Below, in pieces: positions 48,880 through 56,702 of a DNA stretch of 64,000 bases (within the stretch, counting starts at the first letter, position 1; every line of letters begins with the position of its first letter). The notes beneath the pieces are model-generated. The model searched no databases and had not been told where the DNA came from. It saw only the letters and a list, made by a program, of their open reading frames with translations. The stretch comes from Betaproteobacteria bacterium (GTDB taxonomy: Bacteria; Pseudomonadota; Gammaproteobacteria; Burkholderiales; Rhodocyclaceae), in assembly GCA_012026885.1 (NCBI GenBank), contig VEPL01000019.1, positions 1-64,000 of the forward strand, given 5' to 3'. The position numbers were made by a program, and so were the translations under genes.

Positions 48880-50412
48880 TCAGGAAGCTTCCTTGACCGG
48901 CGGGATCTTCCAGCTGCCGTCGATGATCGACGGCGCCGTTTCCTTCGGCCAGTAGAGGCGCATCATCAGGATGAACTCGCCCTTGGGCGCCGGCAGCCAG
49001 TTCGACTCCTTGTCCTTGCCCGGCGATTCGTTCTGGATGTAGATCTCGACCGAGCCGTCCGGATTCGTCTTGAACTTGTTGCGCTGGCTCACGTTGTAGC
49101 GGTTCAGCGGGTTGTCGACGAAGAAGTAGCCGGCATCGTACATGGTCAGCGACCAGAAACCATCGACCGGTGGCAGCTGGCCTTTCTCGAAGCGCATCAC
49201 GTACTTCCTCTCGCCGCTGTATTTCGCGGCGACATCCGGACCGGTCGACGTCGGATAGATGGCATCCTGCGGCCGGTTGGCGCCGAGGCCGATGGCGGTG
49301 ACGAGGGCGCGCTGCAGGTACATCGTCCCGTACTGGCCGACCTTGGTCGAGAAGGCCCAGCCGTTCTCGAGCTTCATGTCGCCGGCGACAATGCCGGCCT
49401 TCAGCCAGTCCATGATCAGTTCCTGGGCCGGCTTCGGTGCGCCGGCGACGCCCTTGGCTACGGCGGGGTCGAGCTTGGATGCATCGAAATCCTGCCCGGG
49501 GACGACGCCGATCTTGGCCAGCTTGGCCACCATCGGGGCATCATCGGCGCTCGGCGGATTGGTCTTCAGCAGTTCGGCGAAGAGCTTGAAGTAGGCGGCG
49601 GCATCGAGCGCATCGACCTGTTCGCGCACGGCCGTTTTCATGTCGACTGCCGGGTCGACCGTGGCGGGCGGCGGGGTGTAGGGCTTGCCGTAGGCCGACA
49701 GCGGCACGACCGAGATCTTGTCCTGCAGCGCGTGTACTTCCTTGTAATCGGCGGGGGTGCCGGTGCTGTAGATGCGCCCGAGGATCCAGACCAGCCCGGT
49801 CGGCGACTTGTATTCGGTCACGCCGGCCGGCAGTTCGCCGGTCCAGCCCGGTCCGGTGATGGCGTAGGTCTGCGCCTTCGTGCCGGTCGTCCGCTTGCCG
49901 GGCACCTGGAACACGTTGGTCCAGCCGTCGAGCATCGGGAAGAGGTAGTAGCGCCCCTTCATGTCGGGGAGGCTGAGGATCCACGGTTCCTTCGACACGT
50001 CGATCCAGGCCGTCGTGTACAGCGTGTCGGCGTTCGGCGCGGTGACGTCCCGGTACGACGCGTCAGGATAGCTGCGCTTGCGCACGAACTGCCCCATCGG
50101 TGCGCGGTTGGCGTTCTCGCCGGCGTCGGCGACGTTGGTCATGACCCGGCGCGTCATCTCCATGGTGACCAGCGGGTAGGCGTAGACGTAGCTCTCGATG
50201 GCGATGGCGCGCGCTTCCGCTTCGAGCGCCGCCGCCTTCACCGCGGCTTCGGCAGCCTTGGCTTCCGCCTCGGCCTTGGCCTTGGCTTCCATGGCCAGCT
50301 TTTCAGCCTGGTTTTCCGCTTCCTTGCCGCAGGCGCCGAGCAGCGCGAGGGAAAGCGCGGTCAGTCCGATGGCGGCATAGCGCGCCGTCCTCTGCATGGT
50401 CTGTTCCTTCAT
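48880..50412 (-). CDS. DUF1254/DUF1214 lipoprotein
   Basis: This 510-residue lipoprotein has a lipobox LALLGAC and then an Ala/Glu/Lys-rich helix (residues 30-70). DUF1254 (about 75-200, with YVYAYPLVTMEMTRR and NADTLYTTAWIDVS) and DUF1214 (about 380-490, with FWSLTMYDAGYFFVDNP and IQNESPG) follow. Proteins with these two domains are widespread and poorly understood. The ATG at 50412 has GGAG six bases upstream. The bidirectional terminator lies 39 bp past the stop. It is 123 bp from the SDR gene. Confidence 0.88.
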   Translation of the reverse strand: MKEQTMQRTARYAAIGLTALSLALLGACGKEAENQAEKLAMEAKAKAEAEAKAAEAAVKAAALEAEARAIAIESYVYAYPLVTMEMTRRVMTNVADAGENANRAPMGQFVRKRSYPDASYRDVTAPNADTLYTTAWIDVSKEPWILSLPDMKGRYYLFPMLDGWTNVFQVPGKRTTGTKAQTYAITGPGWTGELPAGVTEYKSPTGLVWILGRIYSTGTPADYKEVHALQDKISVVPLSAYGKPYTPPPATVDPAVDMKTAVREQVDALDAAAYFKLFAELLKTNPPSADDAPMVAKLAKIGVVPGQDFDASKLDPAVAKGVAGAPKPAQELIMDWLKAGIVAGDMKLENGWAFSTKVGQYGTMYLQRALVTAIGLGANRPQDAIYPTSTGPDVAAKYSGERKYVMRFEKGQLPPVDGFWSLTMYDAGYFFVDNPLNRYNVSQRNKFKTNPDGSVEIYIQNESPGKDKESNWLPAPKGEFILMMRLYWPKETAPSIIDGSWKIPPVKEAS

Positions 50413-50535
50413 TGGGGGCTCCGTTTTGTTGTTGGAATCGGAAAAATAGCATATCGCGCAATGACCTGTGCATGCGTTATGCGTGCTCGCGAAAAAATCC
50501 CGGCGCGCAACGGAACTGCGCCGGACGGAGCGGCT

Positions 50536-51273
50536 TCAGGGTGCCGGCAGTTCGCGCACGTCGGCGGTCGGTTCGCGCCCGAAGGCGTCGCCGAGCGCCC
50601 AGTCGACCAGCGTTCGGGCAGCGGCTTCCGGCGGCGTCAGGTAGCCCTGTGCCTGCATGGCGACGAAACGGTCGCGCAGCGGGAATCGGCTGTTGTCGGT
50701 GGCGCGAATTTCCGCCTGCATGTCGGTATCGACCACGCCGGGCGCGACGCTGGCAATGCGCAGCCCGGGAATCGCTTCGGCGGCGACGGCGCGGGCGTGG
50801 TGGTCGAGCGCCGCCTTGGTCGCGCAGTAGATGTTCCAGCCGGGGTAAGGCGTGCGCGCTGCACCGCTCGAGATGTGCAGGATGCGTCGCTCGGCGCTGT
50901 CGCTCCGGGTCGCCGCGAAGGCGTTGGCGAGGATCAGCGGTGCCGCGACGTTGAGCGTGACGGAATGGGCGATTGCGGCCGGGGCGAGCGTCCCGGTCAG
51001 GCCCATCGGCGCCAGTGCTCCGGCGTTGTTTACCAGCAGCGCCGGTCCGGAACCGGCGATGAATGCTGCCAGTTCGCCTTCGGCGAGCCAGCGTTCGAGC
51101 GCGGCATTGTCGGCGAGGTCGATTGCGACTTCGGCGAGGGTGTCGGGGAAGCGTGCGGCGAGGCCGGGGTTGCCGGCGCGCGCGAGCCCTAAGACGGGAA
51201 TTTCCCGACCCAGCAGGGCCTCGGCGATGGCGGCGCCGAGGCCGCGGGAATGTCCGGTGACGATGGCTTTCAT
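50536..51273 (-). CDS. Short-chain dehydrogenase/reductase
   Basis: This is a 245-residue classical SDR. It has the cofactor motif TGHSRGLGAA, the NNAG motif in LLVNNAGALAP, the catalytic Ser in HISSGAART, and the Tyr-x3-Lys in IYCATKAAL. It is an NAD(P)-dependent oxidoreductase, similar to the YdfG/sepiapterin-reductase-like group, with unknown substrate. The start at 51273 fits the family; upstream in-frame codons do not. It follows ppiC by 70 bp on the same strand and may be the last gene of that run. Confidence 0.87.
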   Translation of the reverse strand: MKAIVTGHSRGLGAAIAEALLGREIPVLGLARAGNPGLAARFPDTLAEVAIDLADNAALERWLAEGELAAFIAGSGPALLVNNAGALAPMGLTGTLAPAAIAHSVTLNVAAPLILANAFAATRSDSAERRILHISSGAARTPYPGWNIYCATKAALDHHARAVAAEAIPGLRIASVAPGVVDTDMQAEIRATDNSRFPLRDRFVAMQAQGYLTPPEAAARTLVDWALGDAFGREPTADVRELPAP

Positions 51274-51343
51274 GCTTCCTCCGCGATCATGAAAAATGCC
51301 CGCCATCGGGGCGGGCATTCTGTGGTGGCGAGTTTGCGGCCGA

Positions 51344-52135
51344 TCAGTTGATCTTGGCTGCGTCGCGCAGTTTCTTGACCATCGCCTCGATCTGCTGTCC
51401 CTGGACACGCTGCTGAATCTGCGGCTTGACCTGCTCGTACGGAGGCGGGGTCAGCGGACGCGAATCCTCGAGCTGGATGACGTGGTAGCCGAAGTCGGTC
51501 TTGACCGGTGTCTTCGTGTATTCACCCTTCTTGAGCTTGGTCAGTGCGTCGGCGAAGGGCTTGACGAAGGCGCTCGGGGCGCTCCAGCCGAGTTCGCCGC
51601 CGCTGTCCTTGGAGCCAGGGTCCTTGGACTGCTTGGCGAGTTCGGAGAATTTCTCGCCCTTTTCCAGCTTGGCGATGATCGCCTTGGCCTCTTCCTCGCT
51701 GGCGACGAGGATATGGCGGGCCTTGTACTCGGTACTGCCGAGACCGGCCTTGATCGACTCGTATTCCTTCTTGAGGCGGTCTTCGGAAACCGGGTTGTTC
51801 TTGGCGTAATCGGCGAGGTAGGCATTGACCAGGATGCCCTGCTTGGCGATCTCGGTCTGTACCTGCACTTCCTGGCGCTTGTCGAGGCCCTTCTTCTTGG
51901 CTTCCTGGGCGATGACCTCAAGGGTGATCATCTTGTCCTTGACCGCGTTCTTGACTTCCGGCGTATCGGGAGCGCCCTGTGCGCGCTGCTCGGCCACGAT
52001 GGTGTCGAAGACGGCCTGCGAAATCGGCTGGCCGTTGACGGTGGCCACGGGCTTGCCCTGGGCAGACACGAGAGCCGGAACGGTGGCGATGGCGCCGGCC
52101 ACGAGGAGGGCGGCCAGGCGGGATTGCTTGATCAT
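51344..52135 (-). CDS. Periplasmic PpiC-type peptidyl-prolyl isomerase
   Basis: This 263-residue exported foldase has a signal peptide (about 1-24), a SurA/PrsA-like N-terminal helical part (about 30-125), and a parvulin domain (about 130-230). The parvulin domain has YKARHILVASEEEAKAII, FSELAKQSKDPGSKDSGGEL and GYHVIQLEDSR. It helps proline isomerisation of exported proteins. The start at 52135 gives the signal peptide. The bolA gene lies 34 bp upstream on the same strand. Confidence 0.93.
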   Translation of the reverse strand: MIKQSRLAALLVAGAIATVPALVSAQGKPVATVNGQPISQAVFDTIVAEQRAQGAPDTPEVKNAVKDKMITLEVIAQEAKKKGLDKRQEVQVQTEIAKQGILVNAYLADYAKNNPVSEDRLKKEYESIKAGLGSTEYKARHILVASEEEAKAIIAKLEKGEKFSELAKQSKDPGSKDSGGELGWSAPSAFVKPFADALTKLKKGEYTKTPVKTDFGYHVIQLEDSRPLTPPPYEQVKPQIQQRVQGQQIEAMVKKLRDAAKIN

Positions 52136-52169
52136 CGGAATGTCCTTGATTGGGGAAAAAACTGGATGA

Positions 52170-52442
52170 TTATACTGCTTCGCCGGGCGCCAGCGCGCGG
52201 ATGGCAAGTGCATGAACCGGGCCGCGCATGAGGTCGCCGGCAGCTTCGTAAACCAGCCGGTGGCGGGCGACCGTCCCTTTGCCGGCAAAGGCGGCGGCGA
52301 CAATGTGCAGCTTGTAATGGCCGCCGCCGTCGCGGGCGCCGGCGTGGCCGGCGTGGCGGTGGGAATCGTCCTCGATCTCGATCTCCAGCGGCTGCAGCGC
52401 GGCGAGGCGTTCGCGCAGCAGGGCGACGGTGTTCGCGCTCAT
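52170..52442 (-). CDS. BolA family protein
   Basis: This 90-residue protein has the BolA fold pattern: LEIEIEDDSHRHAGHAGA, then GGHYKLHIVAAAFAGKGTVARHRLVY and a C-terminal HALAIRAL with the conserved His. BolA-type proteins bind iron-sulfur clusters with monothiol glutaredoxins or act in transcription. The ATG overlaps the YciI stop by one base (TGATG), so the genes are coupled. Confidence 0.92.
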   Translation of the reverse strand: MSANTVALLRERLAALQPLEIEIEDDSHRHAGHAGARDGGGHYKLHIVAAAFAGKGTVARHRLVYEAAGDLMRGPVHALAIRALAPGEAV

Positions 52443-52744
52443 CAGGCCGGCAGCACTTTCTTGAAGGGCTTGACGGTGACCTTCTCGTACACCCCGGCGG
52501 CGACGTAGGGGTCGGCGCCGGCCCAGGCCTGTGCCGCCTCGAGCGAGGCGAACTCGGCGATGATCAGGCTGCCGGTGAAGCCGGCCGGGCCGGGGTCGGG
52601 TGAATCGATGGCCGGGCAGGGGCCGGCCAGCAGCAGGCGGCCCTCCTCCTGCAATGCCTTGAGCCGCTCGACGTGGGCGGGGCGCGCCGCCATGCGCTGG
52701 TTCAGGGTGCCGGCACGGTCCTCGCCGATGATCATGTAGAACAT
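52442..52744 (-). CDS. YciI family protein
   Basis: This 100-residue protein of the YciI/ferredoxin-like dimer family starts [17 protein letters not shown]. It continues with [24 protein letters not shown] and an [12 protein letters not shown] segment. The family His-Asp pair is represented by the acidic ED near the start and the later RPAH. Its function is unclear. The start at 52744 overlaps the YciB stop by one base; an ATG at 52747 is an alternative. Confidence 0.9.
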   Translation of the reverse strand: MFYMIIGEDRAGTLNQRMAARPAHVERLKALQEEGRLLLAGPCPAIDSPDPGPAGFTGSLIIAEFASLEAAQAWAGADPYVAAGVYEKVTVKPFKKVLPA

Positions 52745-53352
52745 CATTCCTTCTCCTCCATGTATTTCGAGAGCATGACCCCCTGGGCGAGGACGAAGGC
52801 GAAAAGCAGCCCCATCCCGCCGAAGAGCTTGAAGTTGACCCAGGCATCGGTCGAAAAGTTGTAGGCGACGAACAGGTTGAGCGCGCCCATGAATGCAAAG
52901 AAGGCGATCCACGACTGGTTGACGCGCCCCCAGACCGGTTCGGGCAGCGTCATCTGCTCACCTAGCATGGCCTTGATCGGGTTCTTCTTCATGACCAGCG
53001 CGGCGAAGCCAAGGCTGGTGGCGAATACCCAATAGAGGATGGTCGGCTTCCACTTGATGAAGGTCTCGTCCTGGAAGATCAGGGTCAGGCTGCCGAAGAC
53101 GACGACGAGGACGAGGCTGACCCACAGCATCTTGTCGACCCTGCCGTGACGGAAACGGACCCAGGCGATCTGCGCGACGGTGGCGACGATGACGACGACT
53201 GTGGCGAGCAGGATCGGCGCCTGCTTGACGTCGACCGCGGCGCCGCCAAGCAGCGCGGTGACCCAGCCGGCCGCCCAGCCCGGGTCCTTCTCCGCGAACT
53301 TGAAGGTGGCGAAGAAGAGGATGACGGGGAAGAGGTCGAAGAGGAGTTTCAT
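52744..53352 (-). CDS. yciB: Septation/intracellular-growth protein YciB (IspA/IspZ)
   Basis: This 202-residue inner-membrane protein has about five hydrophobic helices. The N-terminus [18 protein letters not shown] and the C-terminal part ([33 protein letters not shown]) are characteristic of YciB, implicated in cell-envelope integrity and septation. Its stop overlaps the YciI start by one base. It follows bioD by 9 bp on the same strand, so it is probably in the same transcript. Confidence 0.94.
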   Translation of the reverse strand: MKLLFDLFPVILFFATFKFAEKDPGWAAGWVTALLGGAAVDVKQAPILLATVVVIVATVAQIAWVRFRHGRVDKMLWVSLVLVVVFGSLTLIFQDETFIKWKPTILYWVFATSLGFAALVMKKNPIKAMLGEQMTLPEPVWGRVNQSWIAFFAFMGALNLFVAYNFSTDAWVNFKLFGGMGLLFAFVLAQGVMLSKYMEEKE

Positions 53353-53361
53353 GGGCGGCGA

Positions 53362-54039
53362 TTATAGCGAGGGTGAAACGCCGGGCAGGCGCAGGTGGGC
53401 GGCGGCACGTTGCGGACCGGCGCCGGGAAGGCGTGGCAGCACGCCGAGCAGCGGTGGGGTGAGGCGTTCGCCGAGCGCGGCGATATTTTCCTCACGGCGG
53501 GCCATGTCGCGGTCGACCGTGTTGGCGACCCAGCCGGCGAGCGGCAGGCCGCGGTCGGCGATGGCTTCGGCACTGAGCAGGGCGTGGTTGATGCAGCCGA
53601 GGCGCAGGCCGACGACGAGGATGACCGGCAGGCCGAGGGCGACGGCGAGGTCGGCGCTGTCGCGGTCGACGCCGAGCGGGACGCGAAATCCGCCGACCCC
53701 CTCGACGATGACGAAGTCCGCCTGCCGGCGCGCTGCGGCGACCGCGTCGGCGATCACCGCGAAGTCGATGGCGCGGCCTTCCTCGGCGGCGGCGATGTGC
53801 GGGGCGACGGCGGCGTGGAAACAATACGGATTGATCACCTCCGGCGGCAGCGCGACGCTGGAGGCGGCGACGAGGCTGTCGACGTCCTCGTTGCGTCCGG
53901 CCGCATCGACGCCGGCGGCAACCGGCTTCAGGCCGGCGGCGGCGAAGCCGGCGGCGCACGCGGCATGGAGCAGGGCGCAGGCGGTGAAGGTCTTGCCGAT
54001 CTCGGTGTCAGTCCCGGTCAGGAAGTAGGCTTGGCTCAT
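53362..54039 (-). CDS. bioD: Dethiobiotin synthetase
   Basis: BioD forms dethiobiotin from 7,8-diaminopelargonate, CO2 and ATP. The 225-residue protein has the P-loop TGTDTEIGKTF, the KPVAAG segment with the catalytic Lys, and VEGVGGFRVPL. The start overlaps the bioC stop by 4 bp (ATGA). It is the last biotin gene of the block; yciB follows 9 bp later. Confidence 0.95.
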   Translation of the reverse strand: MSQAYFLTGTDTEIGKTFTACALLHAACAAGFAAAGLKPVAAGVDAAGRNEDVDSLVAASSVALPPEVINPYCFHAAVAPHIAAAEEGRAIDFAVIADAVAAARRQADFVIVEGVGGFRVPLGVDRDSADLAVALGLPVILVVGLRLGCINHALLSAEAIADRGLPLAGWVANTVDRDMARREENIAALGERLTPPLLGVLPRLPGAGPQRAAAHLRLPGVSPSL

Positions 54040-54794
54040 CGGTGGGCGCTCAGGGTGATTACATCGTAGGTCAGGGGCAGGCCGGACGGCTCGCGCAGTT
54101 CCTCGATGGCGGACTCGGCGCGGGCGAGGTCGGCGCGACCGAGGAGGCCGGTGCGGCGGCCGGCACCGACCTGGTTGGCGCCGATTGCCTTGACGGCTTT
54201 CATCAGGGAGCGGAAATCCGGGTAGTGCGCGGTTTCGCGGCCATTCCGGACGTCGACCGCAAGCAACCCGGCGGTGGATGCCAACTGCGCGACCTCGTCG
54301 GCGGTGTGGAAGGGGAGGGTATGGCGATGGCTGTCGACGCCGGCGAAGGCATGGCGCAGCTCGCGGAAGGTGGCGGGGCCGAGCGTCGCGACGCTCACGC
54401 CACCGCCCGGGGCGAGCACGCGGCTGGCTTCTCCCAGCGCGCGGCCGAGGTCGCACCACTGCAGGGTCAGGCTCGACCAGTAGGCAGTGAAGGCAGCATC
54501 GGCGAAGGGCAGGTGCTCGGCGTCGCCGGCGACCCTGACCCAGCTGCCCGGAACGCGGACCAGCATGGCGGGTGCAATGTCGAGGGCGACCAGCCTTGCG
54601 TCAGGGCAGCGCATCTGCAGCAAATCGAGCGCGTAACCCGTGCCGCAGCCGACGTCTAGGATGCGCCCGCCGCTGACGGCGAGCGTCGCGGCCAGCCGGT
54701 CGCAGATGCGGCGCTGGACGACGGCGGCTTCGTCGTAGCTGACGGCGGCGCGACTGAAGGCTTCGCGGACGCGCGCCTTCGGCGGTCTACTCAT
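54036..54794 (-). CDS. bioC: Malonyl-ACP O-methyltransferase
   Basis: BioC methylates malonyl-ACP to start pimelate synthesis. The 252-residue protein has the SAM motif ILDVGCGTGYALDLL, YWSSLTLQWCDL and the typical RVREAFSRAAVSYDEAAVVQ N-terminus, in which the family starts with a similar helix. The start at 54794 lies inside the end of bioH (8-bp overlap). BioH in the same block removes the methyl ester, consistent with the BioC-BioH pathway. Confidence 0.95.
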   Translation of the reverse strand: MSRPPKARVREAFSRAAVSYDEAAVVQRRICDRLAATLAVSGGRILDVGCGTGYALDLLQMRCPDARLVALDIAPAMLVRVPGSWVRVAGDAEHLPFADAAFTAYWSSLTLQWCDLGRALGEASRVLAPGGGVSVATLGPATFRELRHAFAGVDSHRHTLPFHTADEVAQLASTAGLLAVDVRNGRETAHYPDFRSLMKAVKAIGANQVGAGRRTGLLGRADLARAESAIEELREPSGLPLTYDVITLSAHR

Positions 54795-55500
54795 CGAGGA
54801 AGGCGCGCACCGTGGCGAGGAAGGCATCGGGCTGCGCGACGAAGGGCGCGTGGGCGCAGTCGGCGAAAGGCGCCAGCCGGGCATGCGGGATCAGGGCGGC
54901 GAGCGCTTCGGCGGCGGCGAGCGGCATCAGGGGGTCGGCGGCACCGTGGATGAGCAGCGTCGGGGCGGCGACCCGCGGGGCGAGCGGCGCCAGGTCGACG
55001 TCTCGCAGCCAGGCCAGTCCGGCCCCGAGGACCGCGACTGGCGGCCGCGGGTCGGCGAGGTCGAGGAGCTGGCGGGTGACCTCCTTGGCGCGCGCATCGC
55101 CGCGGTTGAAGCCGCCGACGAAGCGAGGCAGCATGGCCTCGGGGTCGGCCAGCATGCTGGTGGTGAATTCGGCGAGCATTTCCGGCGGCATCGCGTGCGG
55201 CCAGCCGTCGCGCTGGACGAATGAGGCGGTGCCGGCGACTAGCACGAGCTTGCCGACCTTGTCCGGATGGCGCGCCGCGACGGCGAGTGCGAGTTGGGCG
55301 CCGATCGACCAGCCTGCCAGCGTCGCACCGTCCGGCAGGCGGGCGGCAATGTCGTCGGCGGCGGTGGCGAAATCGTTGATCAGCGGCGCCTCCCGGTAGC
55401 CGGGCAGGTCGAAAATCGTGCCGCCGAGCGCGTCGACCGCAGCATTCAGGGGGCCGCGGCCGAGGCACCAGCCGGGGAGGAAGACGAGGGGGGCGGTCAT
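54787..55500 (-). CDS. bioH: Pimeloyl-ACP methyl ester carboxylesterase
   Basis: BioH cleaves the methyl ester of pimeloyl-ACP. The 237-residue alpha/beta hydrolase has VFLPGWCLGRGPLNAAVD near the start, the nucleophile serine in GWSIGAQ (GWSLGG in E. coli), the acid in HGAADPLMP and the His in CAHAPF. The start overlaps the bioF stop by 4 bp (ATGA). Confidence 0.93.
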   Translation of the reverse strand: MTAPLVFLPGWCLGRGPLNAAVDALGGTIFDLPGYREAPLINDFATAADDIAARLPDGATLAGWSIGAQLALAVAARHPDKVGKLVLVAGTASFVQRDGWPHAMPPEMLAEFTTSMLADPEAMLPRFVGGFNRGDARAKEVTRQLLDLADPRPPVAVLGAGLAWLRDVDLAPLAPRVAAPTLLIHGAADPLMPLAAAEALAALIPHARLAPFADCAHAPFVAQPDAFLATVRAFLDE

Positions 55501-56660
55501 GCGAGTTCCTTCAGGGTGGCGACCAGGCAGTCGATGTCGGCTTCGGTGTGGGCGGCGGAAACGGAAACGCGCAGGCGGGCCATGCCCTTGGGCACCGTCG
55601 GCGGGCGGATCGCCGGCACCCACAGGCCGTGTTCCCACAGCGCTTCGGCCAGCGCGACGGCGGCGTCGTTCTCGCCGACGATCAGCGGCTGGATGGCGGT
55701 GGCCGACGGCAGCAGCTGCCACGGCAGTCCGGCGAGGCCGTCGCGCAGGCGGGCGATGTTGACGAAGAGCTGGCGGCGCAGGCCGTCGCCGGCGCGGATA
55801 AGGTCGAGGCTTTTCGACAACGCACAGGCGACGGCCGGCGGCGCGGCGGTGGTGAAGATGTAGCTGCGCCCCTTGTTGAGCAGGTAGTCGATCGTCGTCG
55901 CGGAGCCGGCGACGAAGGCGCCACTGACGCCGGCGGCCTTGCCCAGCGTGCCCATCAGGATGATGCGCGGGTCGGGCGGCAGGTTGAAGTGGGCGAGGCA
56001 GCCGCGCCCCTGCGCGCCGAGGACACCGAAGCCGTGCGCGTCGTCGACCACCAGCCAGGCATCGAAGCGCCCGGCCAGCGCGAACAGCGCGGGCAGCGGG
56101 GCGAGGTCACCGTCCATGCTGAACACGGCGTCGGTGACGATCAGCTTGACCGGCGCCGCGCAGGCGGCGAGCTGGCGCTCGAGCCCGGCGACATCCCCGT
56201 GCGGATAGCGGTGCACGTCGGCGCCGGCGGCCTTCGCGAGTTGCATCGCGTCGATCAGCGAAGCGTGGTTGAGCTTGTCGGAGAACACCGCCGCACTGCG
56301 CCCGGCCAGCGTCGGTGTCACCGCGAGGTTGGCGAGATAGCCGGTCGAGAAGGTGAGCACGCGGGCGAAGCCGGTGAAGGCAGCCAGCGCCTTTTCGAGC
56401 GCCTCGTGCGGCGCCAGATGGCCGGCAACCAGGTGCGAGGCGCCGCTGCCGGCACCCCAGCGGCGCGCGCCGTCGGCTAGCGCGGCGGCGATCTCCGCGT
56501 TGCCGGCCAGCCCGAGGTAGTCATTGCTCGCGAAATTGAGCACTTCCCGGCCGTCGACCGTGGCGATCCGCCCGCACGGCGAGGCGAGCAGGCGCCGGCG
56601 GCGGGTGAGGCCGGCGGTGGCGATCTCGGCGAGTTCGGCAGCGAGGCGGTCTTCAAGCAT
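55497..56660 (-). CDS. bioF: 8-amino-7-oxononanoate synthase
   Basis: BioF condenses pimeloyl-ACP with alanine using pyridoxal phosphate. The 387-residue protein has NFASNDYLGLAG near the start, VVDDAHGFGVLG, and the cofactor lysine in MGTLGKAAGVSGAF. The length matches the family. It follows ovoA by 42 bp on the same strand and overlaps bioH by 4 bp. Confidence 0.96.
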   Translation of the reverse strand: MLEDRLAAELAEIATAGLTRRRRLLASPCGRIATVDGREVLNFASNDYLGLAGNAEIAAALADGARRWGAGSGASHLVAGHLAPHEALEKALAAFTGFARVLTFSTGYLANLAVTPTLAGRSAAVFSDKLNHASLIDAMQLAKAAGADVHRYPHGDVAGLERQLAACAAPVKLIVTDAVFSMDGDLAPLPALFALAGRFDAWLVVDDAHGFGVLGAQGRGCLAHFNLPPDPRIILMGTLGKAAGVSGAFVAGSATTIDYLLNKGRSYIFTTAAPPAVACALSKSLDLIRAGDGLRRQLFVNIARLRDGLAGLPWQLLPSATAIQPLIVGENDAAVALAEALWEHGLWVPAIRPPTVPKGMARLRVSVSAAHTEADIDCLVATLKELA

Positions 56661-56702
56661 CGCGTTTTCCCGGCGGGCGGGAGGCGGATTGGTTCATGGC
56701 CG